From Sphingomonas echinoides ATCC 14820 (GTDB lineage Bacteria; Pseudomonadota; Alphaproteobacteria; Sphingomonadales; Sphingomonadaceae): a DNA stretch of 64,000 nucleotides. The stretch is from NCBI RefSeq assembly GCF_000241465.1, contig NZ_JH584235.1, positions 3,799,776-3,863,775 of the forward strand, given 5' to 3'. The position numbers were made by a program, and so were the translations under genes. The notes below the pieces were generated by a model that made no database searches, had not been told where the DNA came from, and was given only the letters and a program-made list of their open reading frames with translations. Position 1 is the stretch's first letter; each line of letters starts with the position of its first letter. Shown here one piece after another: positions 18,517 through 26,644 of this stretch.

Positions 18517-18977
18517 TTTTTTGCAGATTTTGTCAGCAGTCGGCAGGCCATTTCTAGAGAACCCCATCGGGTTGCAAATGTCTCAGAAATCTCCAGCCAA
18601 TCCCCGTGCTTACCCTGCCCATGGTTCGCGCCCATACAGGAGCACTGACAGTCGTGACCCTTTGCGTTCCAGCATTGTTCAGCGCATACTTCTTGCTCGC
18701 GGTAAGGCTGAATGACGTAAACGCTTCCGAAGTAATCAAGCATTTGCTTAACCAAGTCATTGTACCATGATGCAGGCACTTCCCAAAAGCGAAGCTTAGG
18801 AAACCATTCTGGTATAGTATGCCTATCTGCCCTGACCCAATTTTGGGTAGAACCGAACCAACGAATAGGATCGTTCGAGATTTGAAGCCGTAGTCTGAGC
18901 TTCCCCGATTCACGTCGAAGCAATACCGGTACGGCTTTCTGATTCCAGACTCTTCGCAGCCGCTCCTCGTTGTCCAT
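18513..18977 (-). CDS. Accessory protein with a conserved-looking Cys cluster, unknown function
   Basis: A 154-residue protein. The most striking part is CAEQCWNAKGHDCQCSCMG (about 98-116) followed by ANHG: five Cys with spacing C-x3-C-x7-C-x-C-x-C. Together with the nearby His this looks like a metal or Fe-S site, or a disulfide knot. The DNA is poorer in GC than its neighbours and the codon choice differs, which points to horizontal transfer. There is no signal peptide. I have a vague memory of similar CxCSCxGxNHG motifs in accessory proteins, without any known function. Confidence 0.7.
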   Translation of the reverse strand: MDNEERLRRVWNQKAVPVLLRRESGKLRLRLQISNDPIRWFGSTQNWVRADRHTIPEWFPKLRFWEVPASWYNDLVKQMLDYFGSVYVIQPYREQEVCAEQCWNAKGHDCQCSCMGANHGQGKHGDWLEISETFATRWGSLEMACRLLTKSAKN

Positions 18978-19076
18978 ACCCTCACCAAATCGTTTTCGAC
19001 TAACTAATAACCCGGTTTTGCCTCTAGCCTTCGGAGCTGAGCTAAAATTTGTCGATTTCGAGTTCCGCTCGAAAGC

Positions 19077-19295
19077 CTAAGCAGCCTTCAAATCTCGCAA
19101 CGGTAGCGCCGTTGTCTCCAGCGTCGCCAGATCCAACTTGGTCGAGGCATGGTCGATATCGATTCCTACGATATTTCCCACCGCATCCAGATCGATATTG
19201 ACCCCGTCCACGACTTCACGCGTTTCCACCCCGTCGGCGGCGTTCAGCTCGATATAGATGCTGTCGGTTTCGGCGTAATAATGCAGCTTCATCAC
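19077..19295 (-). CDS. DUF2283 domain protein
   Basis: A 72-residue protein, MMKLHYYAETDSIYIEL, with VNIDLDAVGNIVGIDIDHAS, the compact beta fold of DUF2283. Such proteins often pair with a DUF4258-like partner in small accessory modules. Here the four bases of its start overlap the stop of a gene remnant (19292-19591) that I take to be that partner. Confidence 0.85.
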   Translation of the reverse strand: MMKLHYYAETDSIYIELNAADGVETREVVDGVNIDLDAVGNIVGIDIDHASTKLDLATLETTALPLRDLKAA

Positions 19296-19591
19296 TGGGC
19301 CTCGCGATAGGTGCGGTCGAAGAAGGCGTTGTGGACGGTTTGGAGCATCGTGCTCTCACTGTCGTGTACTTATACCGTTCGCCCTGAGCTTGTCGAAGGG
19401 CTGCGTTCCAGATATCCGCCATCTTGTGTGGCATACAGGGCTTCGACAGGCTCAGCCCGAACGGGGTTAGGGTTGCTTCAAACTTAAAGCACGGTGCTAT
19501 AGCCGTCGGCGAGCGTCGCCGCGATCCATTCGCGCTGCAGGTATGGGCGCTTGCGCAGGACCTGCTCCTCGAAATAGCGTGTGGTCTTCAC
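19292..19591 (-). pseudogene. Broken gene preceding DUF2283, interrupted by a repeat pair
   Basis: The 5' fragment starts at GTG 19591, overlapping the VapC stop as GTGA, and reads VKTTRYFEEQVLRKRPYLQR before a TAA at 19484. The 3' fragment ends just before DUF2283 with TVHNAFFDRTYREAQ (19292 to about 19366). Both pieces resemble the ends of one small protein (DUF4258-like, often beside DUF2283), but the middle is replaced by the inverted repeat pair 19376-19466. The gene is thus probably inactivated by repeat insertion with loss of sequence. Confidence 0.6.
19376..19466. repeat. Family 2 inverted repeat pair (copy 1)
   Basis: The left arm (19376-19401) contains GCCCTGAGCTTGTCGAAG; the right arm (19436-19466) contains CTTCGACAGGCTCAG. 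The arms pair with one G-T wobble and enclose about 35 bases. Identical core sequences occur at 37131-37215 and 46982-47072. This copy sits inside the broken gene 19292-19591. Confidence 0.85.
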
Positions 19592-19977
19592 CCCGCGAAC
19601 GCCGCTACCGCATCAGTCTGCCCGAAATCGTTTCCGACAAACAGCAGCGGGCAGTTATGCGCCGTCGCCAGCGCATAAGCGAAGACGTCGCAGATGTTGA
19701 GGGCGGCGGGATGGTGACGTTTGCCCCAGCGGAGATAGGTGCGCACGGCGGCGTAGCTGAGCTCTACGGTCAGCGGCTCGACGGTCAGCGCGAGATCGTC
19801 GATCAAGCGCGCCATTTCGCCGTGCAAGTCGCGACCGGCCGCGACGATCAGGGCTTCGGTCAGGGTCGGTGCCGCGATGCGGATGTCCAGCTCGCGGGCG
19901 ACGACGGCGCGGCACGCGGCGGCTTCGGGTTCGCCCAGCAGGATCGCCATCAGCGCCGACGTGTCGACGACGATCAT
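19588..19977 (-). CDS. VapC-like PIN-domain toxin
   Basis: A 129-residue PIN protein. Asp5 (MIVVDTSALMAIL), Glu41, Asp97 (NICDVFAYALA) and Asp117 (FVGNDF) form the four-acid active site of VapC ribonucleases. The frame is intact. The ATG overlaps the antitoxin stop by four bases, but the antitoxin frame contains an amber codon, so this toxin may be produced without its normal partner, or only poorly. Confidence 0.9.
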   Translation of the reverse strand: MIVVDTSALMAILLGEPEAAACRAVVARELDIRIAAPTLTEALIVAAGRDLHGEMARLIDDLALTVEPLTVELSYAAVRTYLRWGKRHHPAALNICDVFAYALATAHNCPLLFVGNDFGQTDAVAAFAG

Positions 19978-20246
19978 GCAGGCAGGCCGTTATCGTCGTA
20001 CAGATAATCCGCGCTGCGGGCGGCGCTGGACCTGCCATCGGGGCCGCGTTCGCGCGCCGCCGCGATGGCGCGATCGATGGCATCGAGACGCCGTTGGCGC
20101 ACCGCCGCCATGTCGACTTCGTCGGTGACGCGCGTCAGCCGGACGGTCGGGTGGCCGCGGCGGGTGAGCGTGATCTATTCGCCTGCTTCCGCGCGGCGGA
20201 CGAGGTCGGTGAGTTGGGCTTTGGCGTCGGATACGGAGATGCGCAT
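19974..20246 (-). pseudogene. VapB-like antitoxin with in-frame amber stop
   Basis: From ATG 20246 the frame reads MRISVSDAKAQLTDLVRRAE then AGE, followed by TAG at 20177-20175. The same frame continues ITLTRRGHPTVRLTRV to the TGA that overlaps the toxin start, 90 codons in all. The sequence is that of a Phd/YefM or VapB-type antitoxin, where position 24 is normally Glu or Val. The nonsense change removes the toxin-binding C-terminus from the main product. Restart at an internal ATG in DEVDMAAVRQ is conceivable. Confidence 0.8.
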
Positions 20247-20316
20247 AAGGCGGGTCCTCTTGGACCAAGTAGATAGACCATTTTGTGTGTTTGGCCAAGT
20301 GGTCGCCCCGCGCTGC

Positions 20317-20412
20317 CCCTCTCTCCGACCAGTTTCGGGTCAACCGTGCCCCGCACGGTTGAGGATCGTCCGGGGGACGATCCGACCCGAAACTCCCCCA
20401 AGGGGGAGAGGG
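20317..20412. repeat. Multi-stem palindromic element
   Basis: Nested inverted repeats: outer CCCTCTCTCC (20317) with GGGGGAGAGGG (20402), then AGTTTCGGGTC (20331-20341) with GACCCGAAACT (20384-20394), enclosing two hairpins, AACCGTGC/GCACGGTT (20342-20360) and GGATCGTCC/GGACGATCC (20363-20383). It would fold like a cloverleaf without tRNA features. It lies between the helicase end and the VapB remnant and may act as terminator for the helicase gene. Confidence 0.8.
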
Positions 20413-20419
20413 AGAAGAA

Positions 20420-22729
20420 TTAACCCACCGTCACAAAGCTATCCATCACCCGCTTGCGCCCCGCGCTCTCGAAATCGATCTCCAGCTTATTGCCTTCGAT
20501 CTCGGCGATCAGGCCGTAGCCGAATTTCTGGTGGAACACGCGCATGCCGACCGCCACGTCCGAGCGGCCCTTATTGCCGAGGCTGATCGCCGACGCGCGC
20601 GATTCCTGCACGCGGGACGGTTCGCGCGAGAAGGTGCGGCTGGTGAAATCGCCGCCGGGCTTGGTGCCGCCAATCCCCGCCGCGCGCTGCCAGCCGGGGC
20701 CGCGGCCGGTGCTGCGGGCGACATTGGCGAAGGGGTCGGCGCGTTCGGACCAATTGGCGCGCCACAGGCTTTCGCCGCCCGCGAGACTCGATTCCGCCTC
20801 GATATGTTCGGGCGGCAATTCGCCGACGAAGCGGCTGGGGATGCTGCTGGTCCATTGGCCGTAAATGCGGCGGTTGGCGGCGTGCAGGATGATCGCGCGG
20901 CGGCGCGCGCGGGTGATGGCGACGTAGGCGAGGCGGCGTTCTTCCTCCAGGCTCTTGGTGCCGCCTTCGTCGAGCGCGCGCTGCGACGGGAACAGCCCTT
21001 CCTCCCAGCCGACCAGGAACACCGTGTCATATTCCAGCCCCTTGGCGGCGTGGATCGTCATGATCGTGACCTTGGGGTCCTCGGCCGAGGCCTCATTATC
21101 CATGACGAGGCTGACATGTTCGAGGAACGCGCCCAGCGTCTCATATTCCTCCATCGCGCGGACGAGTTCGGTGAGGTTTTCGAGCCGCCCCGCCGCCTCG
21201 ACCGATTTCTCGGCCTGGAGCGCGGCGGTATAGCCGCTTTCGTCGAGGATGATGCGCGCGAGGTCGCCATGCGGCAGCTCGGTCATTTGCGCGCGCCACC
21301 GCGCCATGTCGATGACGAGGTTGCCGAGCGATTTGCGCGCTGCGCCGGTCAGTTCATCGGTGTCGAGCAGCCGCGCAGAGGCGGTGACCAGCGGGACGTG
21401 CTGCGCGCGGGCGAGCTGGTGGACCTTGGCCACGGCCTTGTCGCCAAGCCCACGCTTGGGGACATTGACGATGCGATCGAAGGCGAGGTCGTCGGCGGGC
21501 TGCGCCACCACGCGCAAATAGGCGAGCGCGTCGCGGATTTCGGCGCGTTCGTAGAAGCGAAAACCCCCGATGATGCGATAGGGGATGCCGGTGGCGATGA
21601 AGCGGTCTTCAAACTCGCGCGTCTGGTGCTGCGCGCGCACCAGAATGGCGATGTCGTCGAGGCTCTTGCCGGCCCTTTGCGCGCTTTCGATTTCCTCGCC
21701 GACGCGGCGGGCTTCCTCGGGGCCGTCCCAAACGCCCAAGACCTTGACCTTCTCGCCCGCGTCGAGCTCGGTCCAGAGCTGCTTGCCGAGGCGACCGCTA
21801 TTGTTGGCGATCACGCCCGAGGCGGCGCCCAGGATGTGCGGGGTGGAGCGGTAATTCTGCTCCAGCCGGATGATCTTGGCGCCGGGGAAATCCTTCTCGA
21901 ATTTCAGGATGTTCTCGACCTGCGCGCCGCGCCACGAATAGATCGACTGGTCGTCATCGCCGACACAGGCGATGTTCTTGCGCTCCTGCGCGAGCAGGCG
22001 CAGCCACAGATATTGGACGCTGTTGGTGTCCTGATATTCGTCGACCATGATATATTTGAAGCGGCGCTGATAGTCGGCCAGCACCTCGCGGTCGCGCTGC
22101 AGGATGACGAGCATGTGCAGCAGCAAATCGCCGAAATCGCAGGCGTTGAGCGCGATCAGGCGGGTTTGATAGGCGGCGTAGAGTTCCTGCCCGCGGCCAT
22201 TGGCGTAGAGCTCGCTTTCGCCCGCATCGATTTGCGCGGGCGTGAGGCCCTTATTCTTCCAGCCGTCGATCAGCCCTGCAAGTTGGCGCGCGGGCCAGCG
22301 TTTCTCGTCGAGATCGGCCGCCTGGATGAGTTGCTTCAGCAGGCGCAACTGGTCGTCGGTGTCGAGGATGGTGAAGTTGCTTTGCAGCCCGACGAGTTCG
22401 GCATGGCGGCGCAGCATCTTGGCCCCGATCGCGTGGAAGGTGCCGAGCCACGGCATCCCCTCGACCACATCGCCGACCAGCCGCCCGACGCGGTGGCGCA
22501 TCTCACGCGCGGCCTTGTTGGTGAAGGTGACGCTGAGGATCTCGCTCGGCCAGGCTTTGCGGGTGGCGAGCAGATGCGCGAGCCGCGCGGTGAGCGCGGC
22601 GGTCTTGCCGGTGCCCGCCCCGGCCAGCACCAATACGGGGCCTTCGGTGGTCAGCACGGCTTCGCGCTGCTGCGGGTTGAGGCCCGTCAGATAGGGAGGA
22701 TCCTGGGGCGAGGGCGCGGGGAGAATCAT
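20420..22729 (-). CDS. UvrD/PcrA-like ATP-dependent 3'-5' DNA helicase
   Basis: A 769-residue superfamily 1A helicase. From ATG 22729: LNPQQREAVLTTEGPVLVLA (Q motif region), Walker A AGAGTGKT (36-43), TNKAAREM, the DEYQDTN Walker B region, GDDDQSIYSWRGA, LEQNYRS, and late motifs MTIHAAKGLEYD and YVAITRARRR. The C-terminal linker and Tudor-like end (GMRVFHQKFGYGLI) are typical of PcrA/UvrD, which act in excision repair and in removing proteins from DNA. The frame upstream to 23056 overlaps the glycosyltransferase gene and is rejected. Confidence 0.96.
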   Translation of the reverse strand: MILPAPSPQDPPYLTGLNPQQREAVLTTEGPVLVLAGAGTGKTAALTARLAHLLATRKAWPSEILSVTFTNKAAREMRHRVGRLVGDVVEGMPWLGTFHAIGAKMLRRHAELVGLQSNFTILDTDDQLRLLKQLIQAADLDEKRWPARQLAGLIDGWKNKGLTPAQIDAGESELYANGRGQELYAAYQTRLIALNACDFGDLLLHMLVILQRDREVLADYQRRFKYIMVDEYQDTNSVQYLWLRLLAQERKNIACVGDDDQSIYSWRGAQVENILKFEKDFPGAKIIRLEQNYRSTPHILGAASGVIANNSGRLGKQLWTELDAGEKVKVLGVWDGPEEARRVGEEIESAQRAGKSLDDIAILVRAQHQTREFEDRFIATGIPYRIIGGFRFYERAEIRDALAYLRVVAQPADDLAFDRIVNVPKRGLGDKAVAKVHQLARAQHVPLVTASARLLDTDELTGAARKSLGNLVIDMARWRAQMTELPHGDLARIILDESGYTAALQAEKSVEAAGRLENLTELVRAMEEYETLGAFLEHVSLVMDNEASAEDPKVTIMTIHAAKGLEYDTVFLVGWEEGLFPSQRALDEGGTKSLEEERRLAYVAITRARRRAIILHAANRRIYGQWTSSIPSRFVGELPPEHIEAESSLAGGESLWRANWSERADPFANVARSTGRGPGWQRAAGIGGTKPGGDFTSRTFSREPSRVQESRASAISLGNKGRSDVAVGMRVFHQKFGYGLIAEIEGNKLEIDFESAGRKRVMDSFVTVG

Positions 22730-22782
22730 TGGTGAACAGGTAGGGAACGCGCGGGCGTCGGGCAAGCGCGTCTTGCGAGCGG

Positions 22783-24042
22783 TTAGGCCGCCGGGCTTGG
22801 GATCGGGTCGTTGCGCGGCGTGTCGGGCGCGGTCTCGGCGGCACGGGTGGCGGCAAGCGTGCGCATCAGCCCCAGATATTTGTCGGTGGCGCTTTCGATC
22901 GTGAAGGTCGCGGCGGCGGTGCGACGTGCGGCAATGGTCGCGCCCGAATCGGGGGCAAGCGTCATCATTGCCTGTGCCAGCGCGGCGGCATCGCCGGTCG
23001 GGACCAGCTGGCCGAGCGTGCCGTGGCCAAGCAGATCGGCCATGCTGCAACAGCAATCGGTCGCGATGATCGGCAGCCCCGCCGCCAGCGCCTCGATCAC
23101 CACGGCAGGCACGCCCTCATAATCCGAGGACAGCACAAAGGCGTCGGCCTCGGCCAGCCAGGCGTCGAGCGGATCGACATGGCCGGGCATATAGACCGAC
23201 CCGGCAATGCCGAGCCGCGCCGCCTGCGCCTCGAGCGCGCGGCGTTCGGGGCCTTCGCCAAGGATGCGCAAGGTGTCGTCGGGCTTGGCAATGCGCGCAA
23301 AGGCCTCAAGCAGCAGCGCGAAATTCTTCTGCGGGGCAAGGCGACCGACCGCGACATAATGTCGGCCCGGCCGCGCGCGCACGACGGCATCGCGTGCGGC
23401 GGCCAGGCGGCGGAGGTCGGCATCGGCAAGCGCAGGGTCGGCGATCACGCTGATCCGGCTTTGCGGCACGCCGACCAACCGTGCGATTTCGCCGCGCATC
23501 GCCGGGGCCATGCCGACGAAATGGTCGAGGTGCCGACCCTGGATGCGCAGCCAGCGGCGATAGAAATAGCGCAGCGGCAGCGGCATGTCGGGGCGGACGA
23601 GATCGTTGCTGATCTTCACCACGATCGGCGGACAGGCAGGCCCGAGCGTCAGCTTCAGCGCCACCGCCAGCGCGGTATAGGTGTTGCCCGCGCAGAACAG
23701 CACGTCAGGGCGCTGCCGCGCGATGATCGCGGGGATGCCGCGCAGCAACGCCGCGAAGCGCGTGACCCCGCGCCCGCGCGGCTTGGGATGGACTTGCGAC
23801 AAGGCCTGCAAAGCGATTGGCGGCGCGATGCTGGCATCGGCCACGACCATCTGCGCATCGACCCCGGCGATCGTCCAGGCGGCATGCAGCCGCGCGGCGA
23901 TGCGTTCGACCCCACCGGGGGCAAAGCTGTTCAGGAAGGTCAGCACGCGCAATGGAGCGCGCTGCGTGCGGTTGGAGCCGCGGGCAAGATGCTGTTGCGC
24001 GCGCTGGCCGATGTCCCCCGGTGTCGAGGCGACGTCAAACAT
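22783..24042 (-). CDS. Family 4 glycosyltransferase
   Basis: A 419-residue GT-B enzyme from ATG 24042, chosen because GGAGGGG lies eight bases upstream. The N-terminal domain begins LRVLTFLNSFAPGGVERIA, the usual acceptor-domain start. The C-terminal domain has HYVAVGRLAPQKNFALLLEA and SSDYEGVPAVVIEALAAGLP, the nucleotide-sugar binding E-x7-E region of GT4. It probably adds a sugar to a lipid or polysaccharide. There is no polysaccharide cluster around it. It lies upstream of the helicase on the same strand. Confidence 0.9.
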   Translation of the reverse strand: MFDVASTPGDIGQRAQQHLARGSNRTQRAPLRVLTFLNSFAPGGVERIAARLHAAWTIAGVDAQMVVADASIAPPIALQALSQVHPKPRGRGVTRFAALLRGIPAIIARQRPDVLFCAGNTYTALAVALKLTLGPACPPIVVKISNDLVRPDMPLPLRYFYRRWLRIQGRHLDHFVGMAPAMRGEIARLVGVPQSRISVIADPALADADLRRLAAARDAVVRARPGRHYVAVGRLAPQKNFALLLEAFARIAKPDDTLRILGEGPERRALEAQAARLGIAGSVYMPGHVDPLDAWLAEADAFVLSSDYEGVPAVVIEALAAGLPIIATDCCCSMADLLGHGTLGQLVPTGDAAALAQAMMTLAPDSGATIAARRTAAATFTIESATDKYLGLMRTLAATRAAETAPDTPRNDPIPSPAA

Positions 24043-24298
24043 GATGATAGCCCCCTCCAGCTCGCCTTTCGCCCACGCCGCTTGCATAAGCGAGCGGGCC
24101 GCACTGTGCAAATCGTTCACCGATGACGGCACCCGACACCACCCGTTTTTCACAATCGGCAGCCCTGCGTTCGGTGGCGACCTGCCCCACGGACCTGCCT
24201 TTGAGGGCTGGCTTTTGATACTTTAGGCGGGTATCGGGCGACCAACCGCACCGCGCGTCATCAACCCGTAACACAACCGAGCGAAGGCCTTCAACGGC

Positions 24299-25945
24299 AT
24301 GGCTACCACCTTCATAGCGTCCCCCGAATCGGCGACGGACGCTCCGCACGGGCCGCGGCTCGATCATCGACTGCACCCTGCTGGGCGCTGGATTTTCCTG
24401 GCGCTGCTGGTGGTCGGGGTGGGCTATGCCGGCTACAGCATTCTTGTCGATACAGCCCAGGTGGGCGAGGGGCTGGCGCTCGGGACCTTTGCGTTCCTGG
24501 GATTGGCGCTGCTGATCGCGCTTGGCTTCGAATTTGTGAACGGCTTCCACGACACCGCCAATGCGGTGGCAACGGTGATCTATACCCATTCGATGCCCGC
24601 CGCGCTGGCAGTCGTGTGGTCGGGGTTTTTCAACTTCCTGGGGGTGATGCTGTCGAGCGGGGCCGTGGCCTATTCGATCATCACGCTGCTGCCGGTCGAC
24701 CTCATCCTCCATGTCGGCAGCAATGCCGGCTTTGCGATGATTTTCGCGCTGCTGCTGGCGGCGGTGCTGTGGAATCTCGGCACCTGGTATGTCGGCTTGC
24801 CCAATTCATCGAGCCACGCGCTGATCGGATCGATCCTTGGCGTCGGCCTTGCCAACCAGCTTATGACGGCTGGCACGGGCGGCACCTCCGGCGTCGACTG
24901 GAGCCAGGCGACCAAGGTGCTGACCGGCCTGTGGATGGCACCGTTGATCGGTTTCGGTGCCGCGTTCCTGTTGCTGCACGTCATGAAGCTCGTGCTGCGC
25001 AATCCCAAGCTGTACAGTGAGCCGGAAGGCACCGCCCCGCCGCCCAAGGGCATTCGCGCCCTGCTCATTTTCACCTGCACTGCCGTCAGCTTTGCGCATG
25101 GTGGCAATGACGGGCAGAAGGGCATGGGGCTGATCATGCTGATCCTGATCGGCTGCGCGCCGACGGCCTATGCGCTGAACCGCACCATGCCCGAGAGCGC
25201 GACGCCTGCGTTCGTTGCGAGCGCCAATGCCGCTGCCAACGCCTTTGCCGCCCATGCCGGATCGAGTGCAGCGCCGACCACCCTTGACGCTTCACGCGCG
25301 GTGCTGACGCGGGCGTTGCAGGCGCGCCATGCCGACACCCCGCAAGTCTTTGCGGCTGCCGACGCGCTGTCGCGTGATCTGGGGCATCGGATCGGCAATT
25401 ACGGCTCGCTCGACAAGGTGCCTGCCGCTGCGACGCCTAACCTGCGCAACGACATGTATCTGGTGCTCGACAGTGCGCGGCTGGCGACCAAGGACAAGGA
25501 CGCCTCCGCCAAGATCTTCAGCGCGGCAGAGCTGACGGCGATCAAGGCGTATCAGACCAATTTGGAAAAGGGCACGCGCTACATCCCGGTGTGGGTCAAG
25601 GTGATCGTCGCGCTGGCGCTGGGTCTCGGCACGATGGTCGGCTGGCGGCGGATCGTCATCACCGTTGGCGAGAAGATCGGCAAGTCGCACCTGACCTATG
25701 GCATGGGCGCATCGGCCGAACTGGTCGCGGCGGGAACGATCCTGGCCGCCGAAGTCTATGGCCTGCCGGTGTCGACCACGCACATCCTGTCGTCGGGCGT
25801 CGCGGGTGCCTCGGTTGCGAGTGGCGCTGGCTTGCAGCCGCGCACGATCGGTTCGATGGCGCTCGCATGGGTGATGACCTTGCCCGCCGCGATGGCGCTG
25901 GCGGGCGGGCTGTATTGGGTGTTTCTGGGCCTGACCAAGATGTGA
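24299..25945 (+). CDS. Inorganic phosphate transporter, PiT family
   Basis: A 548-residue low-affinity phosphate transporter of the inner membrane. The duplicated PiT signature is visible as FEFVNGFHDTANAVAT (about 79-94) and VSFAHGGNDGQKGMG (about 263-277), with the second half closing in VSTTHILSSGVAG. A hydrophilic stretch of about 130 residues (roughly 295-425, rich in Ala and Asp) separates the membrane halves; such a loop occurs in some PitA proteins. The 256 bases before it contain no gene I can see and no clear Pho box. Confidence 0.93.
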   Translation: MATTFIASPESATDAPHGPRLDHRLHPAGRWIFLALLVVGVGYAGYSILVDTAQVGEGLALGTFAFLGLALLIALGFEFVNGFHDTANAVATVIYTHSMPAALAVVWSGFFNFLGVMLSSGAVAYSIITLLPVDLILHVGSNAGFAMIFALLLAAVLWNLGTWYVGLPNSSSHALIGSILGVGLANQLMTAGTGGTSGVDWSQATKVLTGLWMAPLIGFGAAFLLLHVMKLVLRNPKLYSEPEGTAPPPKGIRALLIFTCTAVSFAHGGNDGQKGMGLIMLILIGCAPTAYALNRTMPESATPAFVASANAAANAFAAHAGSSAAPTTLDASRAVLTRALQARHADTPQVFAAADALSRDLGHRIGNYGSLDKVPAAATPNLRNDMYLVLDSARLATKDKDASAKIFSAAELTAIKAYQTNLEKGTRYIPVWVKVIVALALGLGTMVGWRRIVITVGEKIGKSHLTYGMGASAELVAAGTILAAEVYGLPVSTTHILSSGVAGASVASGAGLQPRTIGSMALAWVMTLPAAMALAGGLYWVFLGLTKM

Positions 25946-25951
25946 TCGCGT

Positions 25952-26090
25952 TCCCTCTCCCAGCGGGTGAGGGTGGCCGAGCGTAGCGAGGACGGGTGAG
26001 GGTGGTCGGGCCTGCGCCGCCTTCGCGCGCGTCGCCCTCACCCTTCCGGCGCTTTGCGCCTCCCTCCCTCTCCCGGTGGGAGAGGGATTG
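25952..26090. repeat. Intergenic repeat region ending in a hairpin terminator
   Basis: Between convergent pit and rsmD. GGTGAGGGTGG-type motifs appear twice at the left, their complement CCCTCACCC at about 26035-26043, and a perfect hairpin CCCTCTCCC/GGGAGAGGG at 26066-26086 at the right. The layout fits a sphingomonad-type palindromic repeat that also serves as a bidirectional terminator. Confidence 0.6.
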
Positions 26091-26095
26091 GGGCT

Positions 26096-26644
26096 TTAAC
26101 CCCGGCGTAGCAGCGTGATTCTGGCCTTGCCGTGGACGCGGCTGACGTCTTCCGCGAAGCCTGCGACTTCGACCAGTTCGGGCTTGGCGGTTTCGATGCT
26201 GATCCAGGTCGCATCGCCGATCCAGCCGAGCCGCGCGAGCTTGTCGAGCGCGACCGCGCCCGCGCCGCTGTCATAAGGCGGGTCCATCACGATCAGGTCG
26301 AGCGGGGCGACCGCATGGCCCAGCGCCAGCACCGATTGCGCGCGGACATCGGCACCGATTTCCTTGGCACCGCCGAGCTTGGTGATGTTGGTGCGCAGCG
26401 CGTCTAGCGCGGCCTTGTCCTGTTCGACGAAGATGCACGAGGCGGCCCCGCGTGACAGCGCCTCCAGCCCGAGCGCGCCCGATCCGGCAAACAGATCGGC
26501 CACGGCCAGATCCTCGAAACTGCCGAGGCGGCTGGCGAGCATCGAGAACAATGCCTCGCGCACACGGTCTGCGGTGGGACGGGTGGCATCCCCCTTCGGC
26601 GCGACGATCGGACGACCGCGCCACTTTCCAGCGATGATTCGCAT
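26096..26644 (-). CDS. rsmD: 16S rRNA (guanine(966)-N(2))-methyltransferase
   Basis: A 182-residue enzyme that methylates G966 of 16S rRNA. It begins MRIIAGKWRGRPI and has ATRPTADRVREALFSML, the SAM site VADLFAGSGALGLEALSRG and the catalytic VMDPPYDSG (N6/N2-type DPPY). The length is standard. Its start and the rluB stop share one base, so it is coupled to rluB; the two often pair in Alphaproteobacteria. Confidence 0.95.
   Translation of the reverse strand: MRIIAGKWRGRPIVAPKGDATRPTADRVREALFSMLASRLGSFEDLAVADLFAGSGALGLEALSRGAASCIFVEQDKAALDALRTNITKLGGAKEIGADVRAQSVLALGHAVAPLDLIVMDPPYDSGAGAVALDKLARLGWIGDATWISIETAKPELVEVAGFAEDVSRVHGKARITLLRRG

Noticed and set aside
18554..18988. Alternative minus-strand frame over the Cys-rich gene
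   Set aside because: It lacks a ribosome site and family resemblance, and the 18513-18977 frame carries the ordered Cys motif.
20317..20412. Cloverleaf element as a tRNA gene
   Set aside because: The stems lack tRNA consensus (no T-loop GTTCRANNC in the right place, no anticodon loop, no CCA-side acceptor of seven pairs).
20531..22735. A 734-codon plus-strand frame
   Set aside because: Antisense to the UvrD/PcrA helicase gene, which shows all helicase motifs; no recognisable protein features.
24043..24298. Pho box before the phosphate transporter
   Set aside because: No pair of CTGTCAT-like direct repeats could be found in the 256-base spacer.
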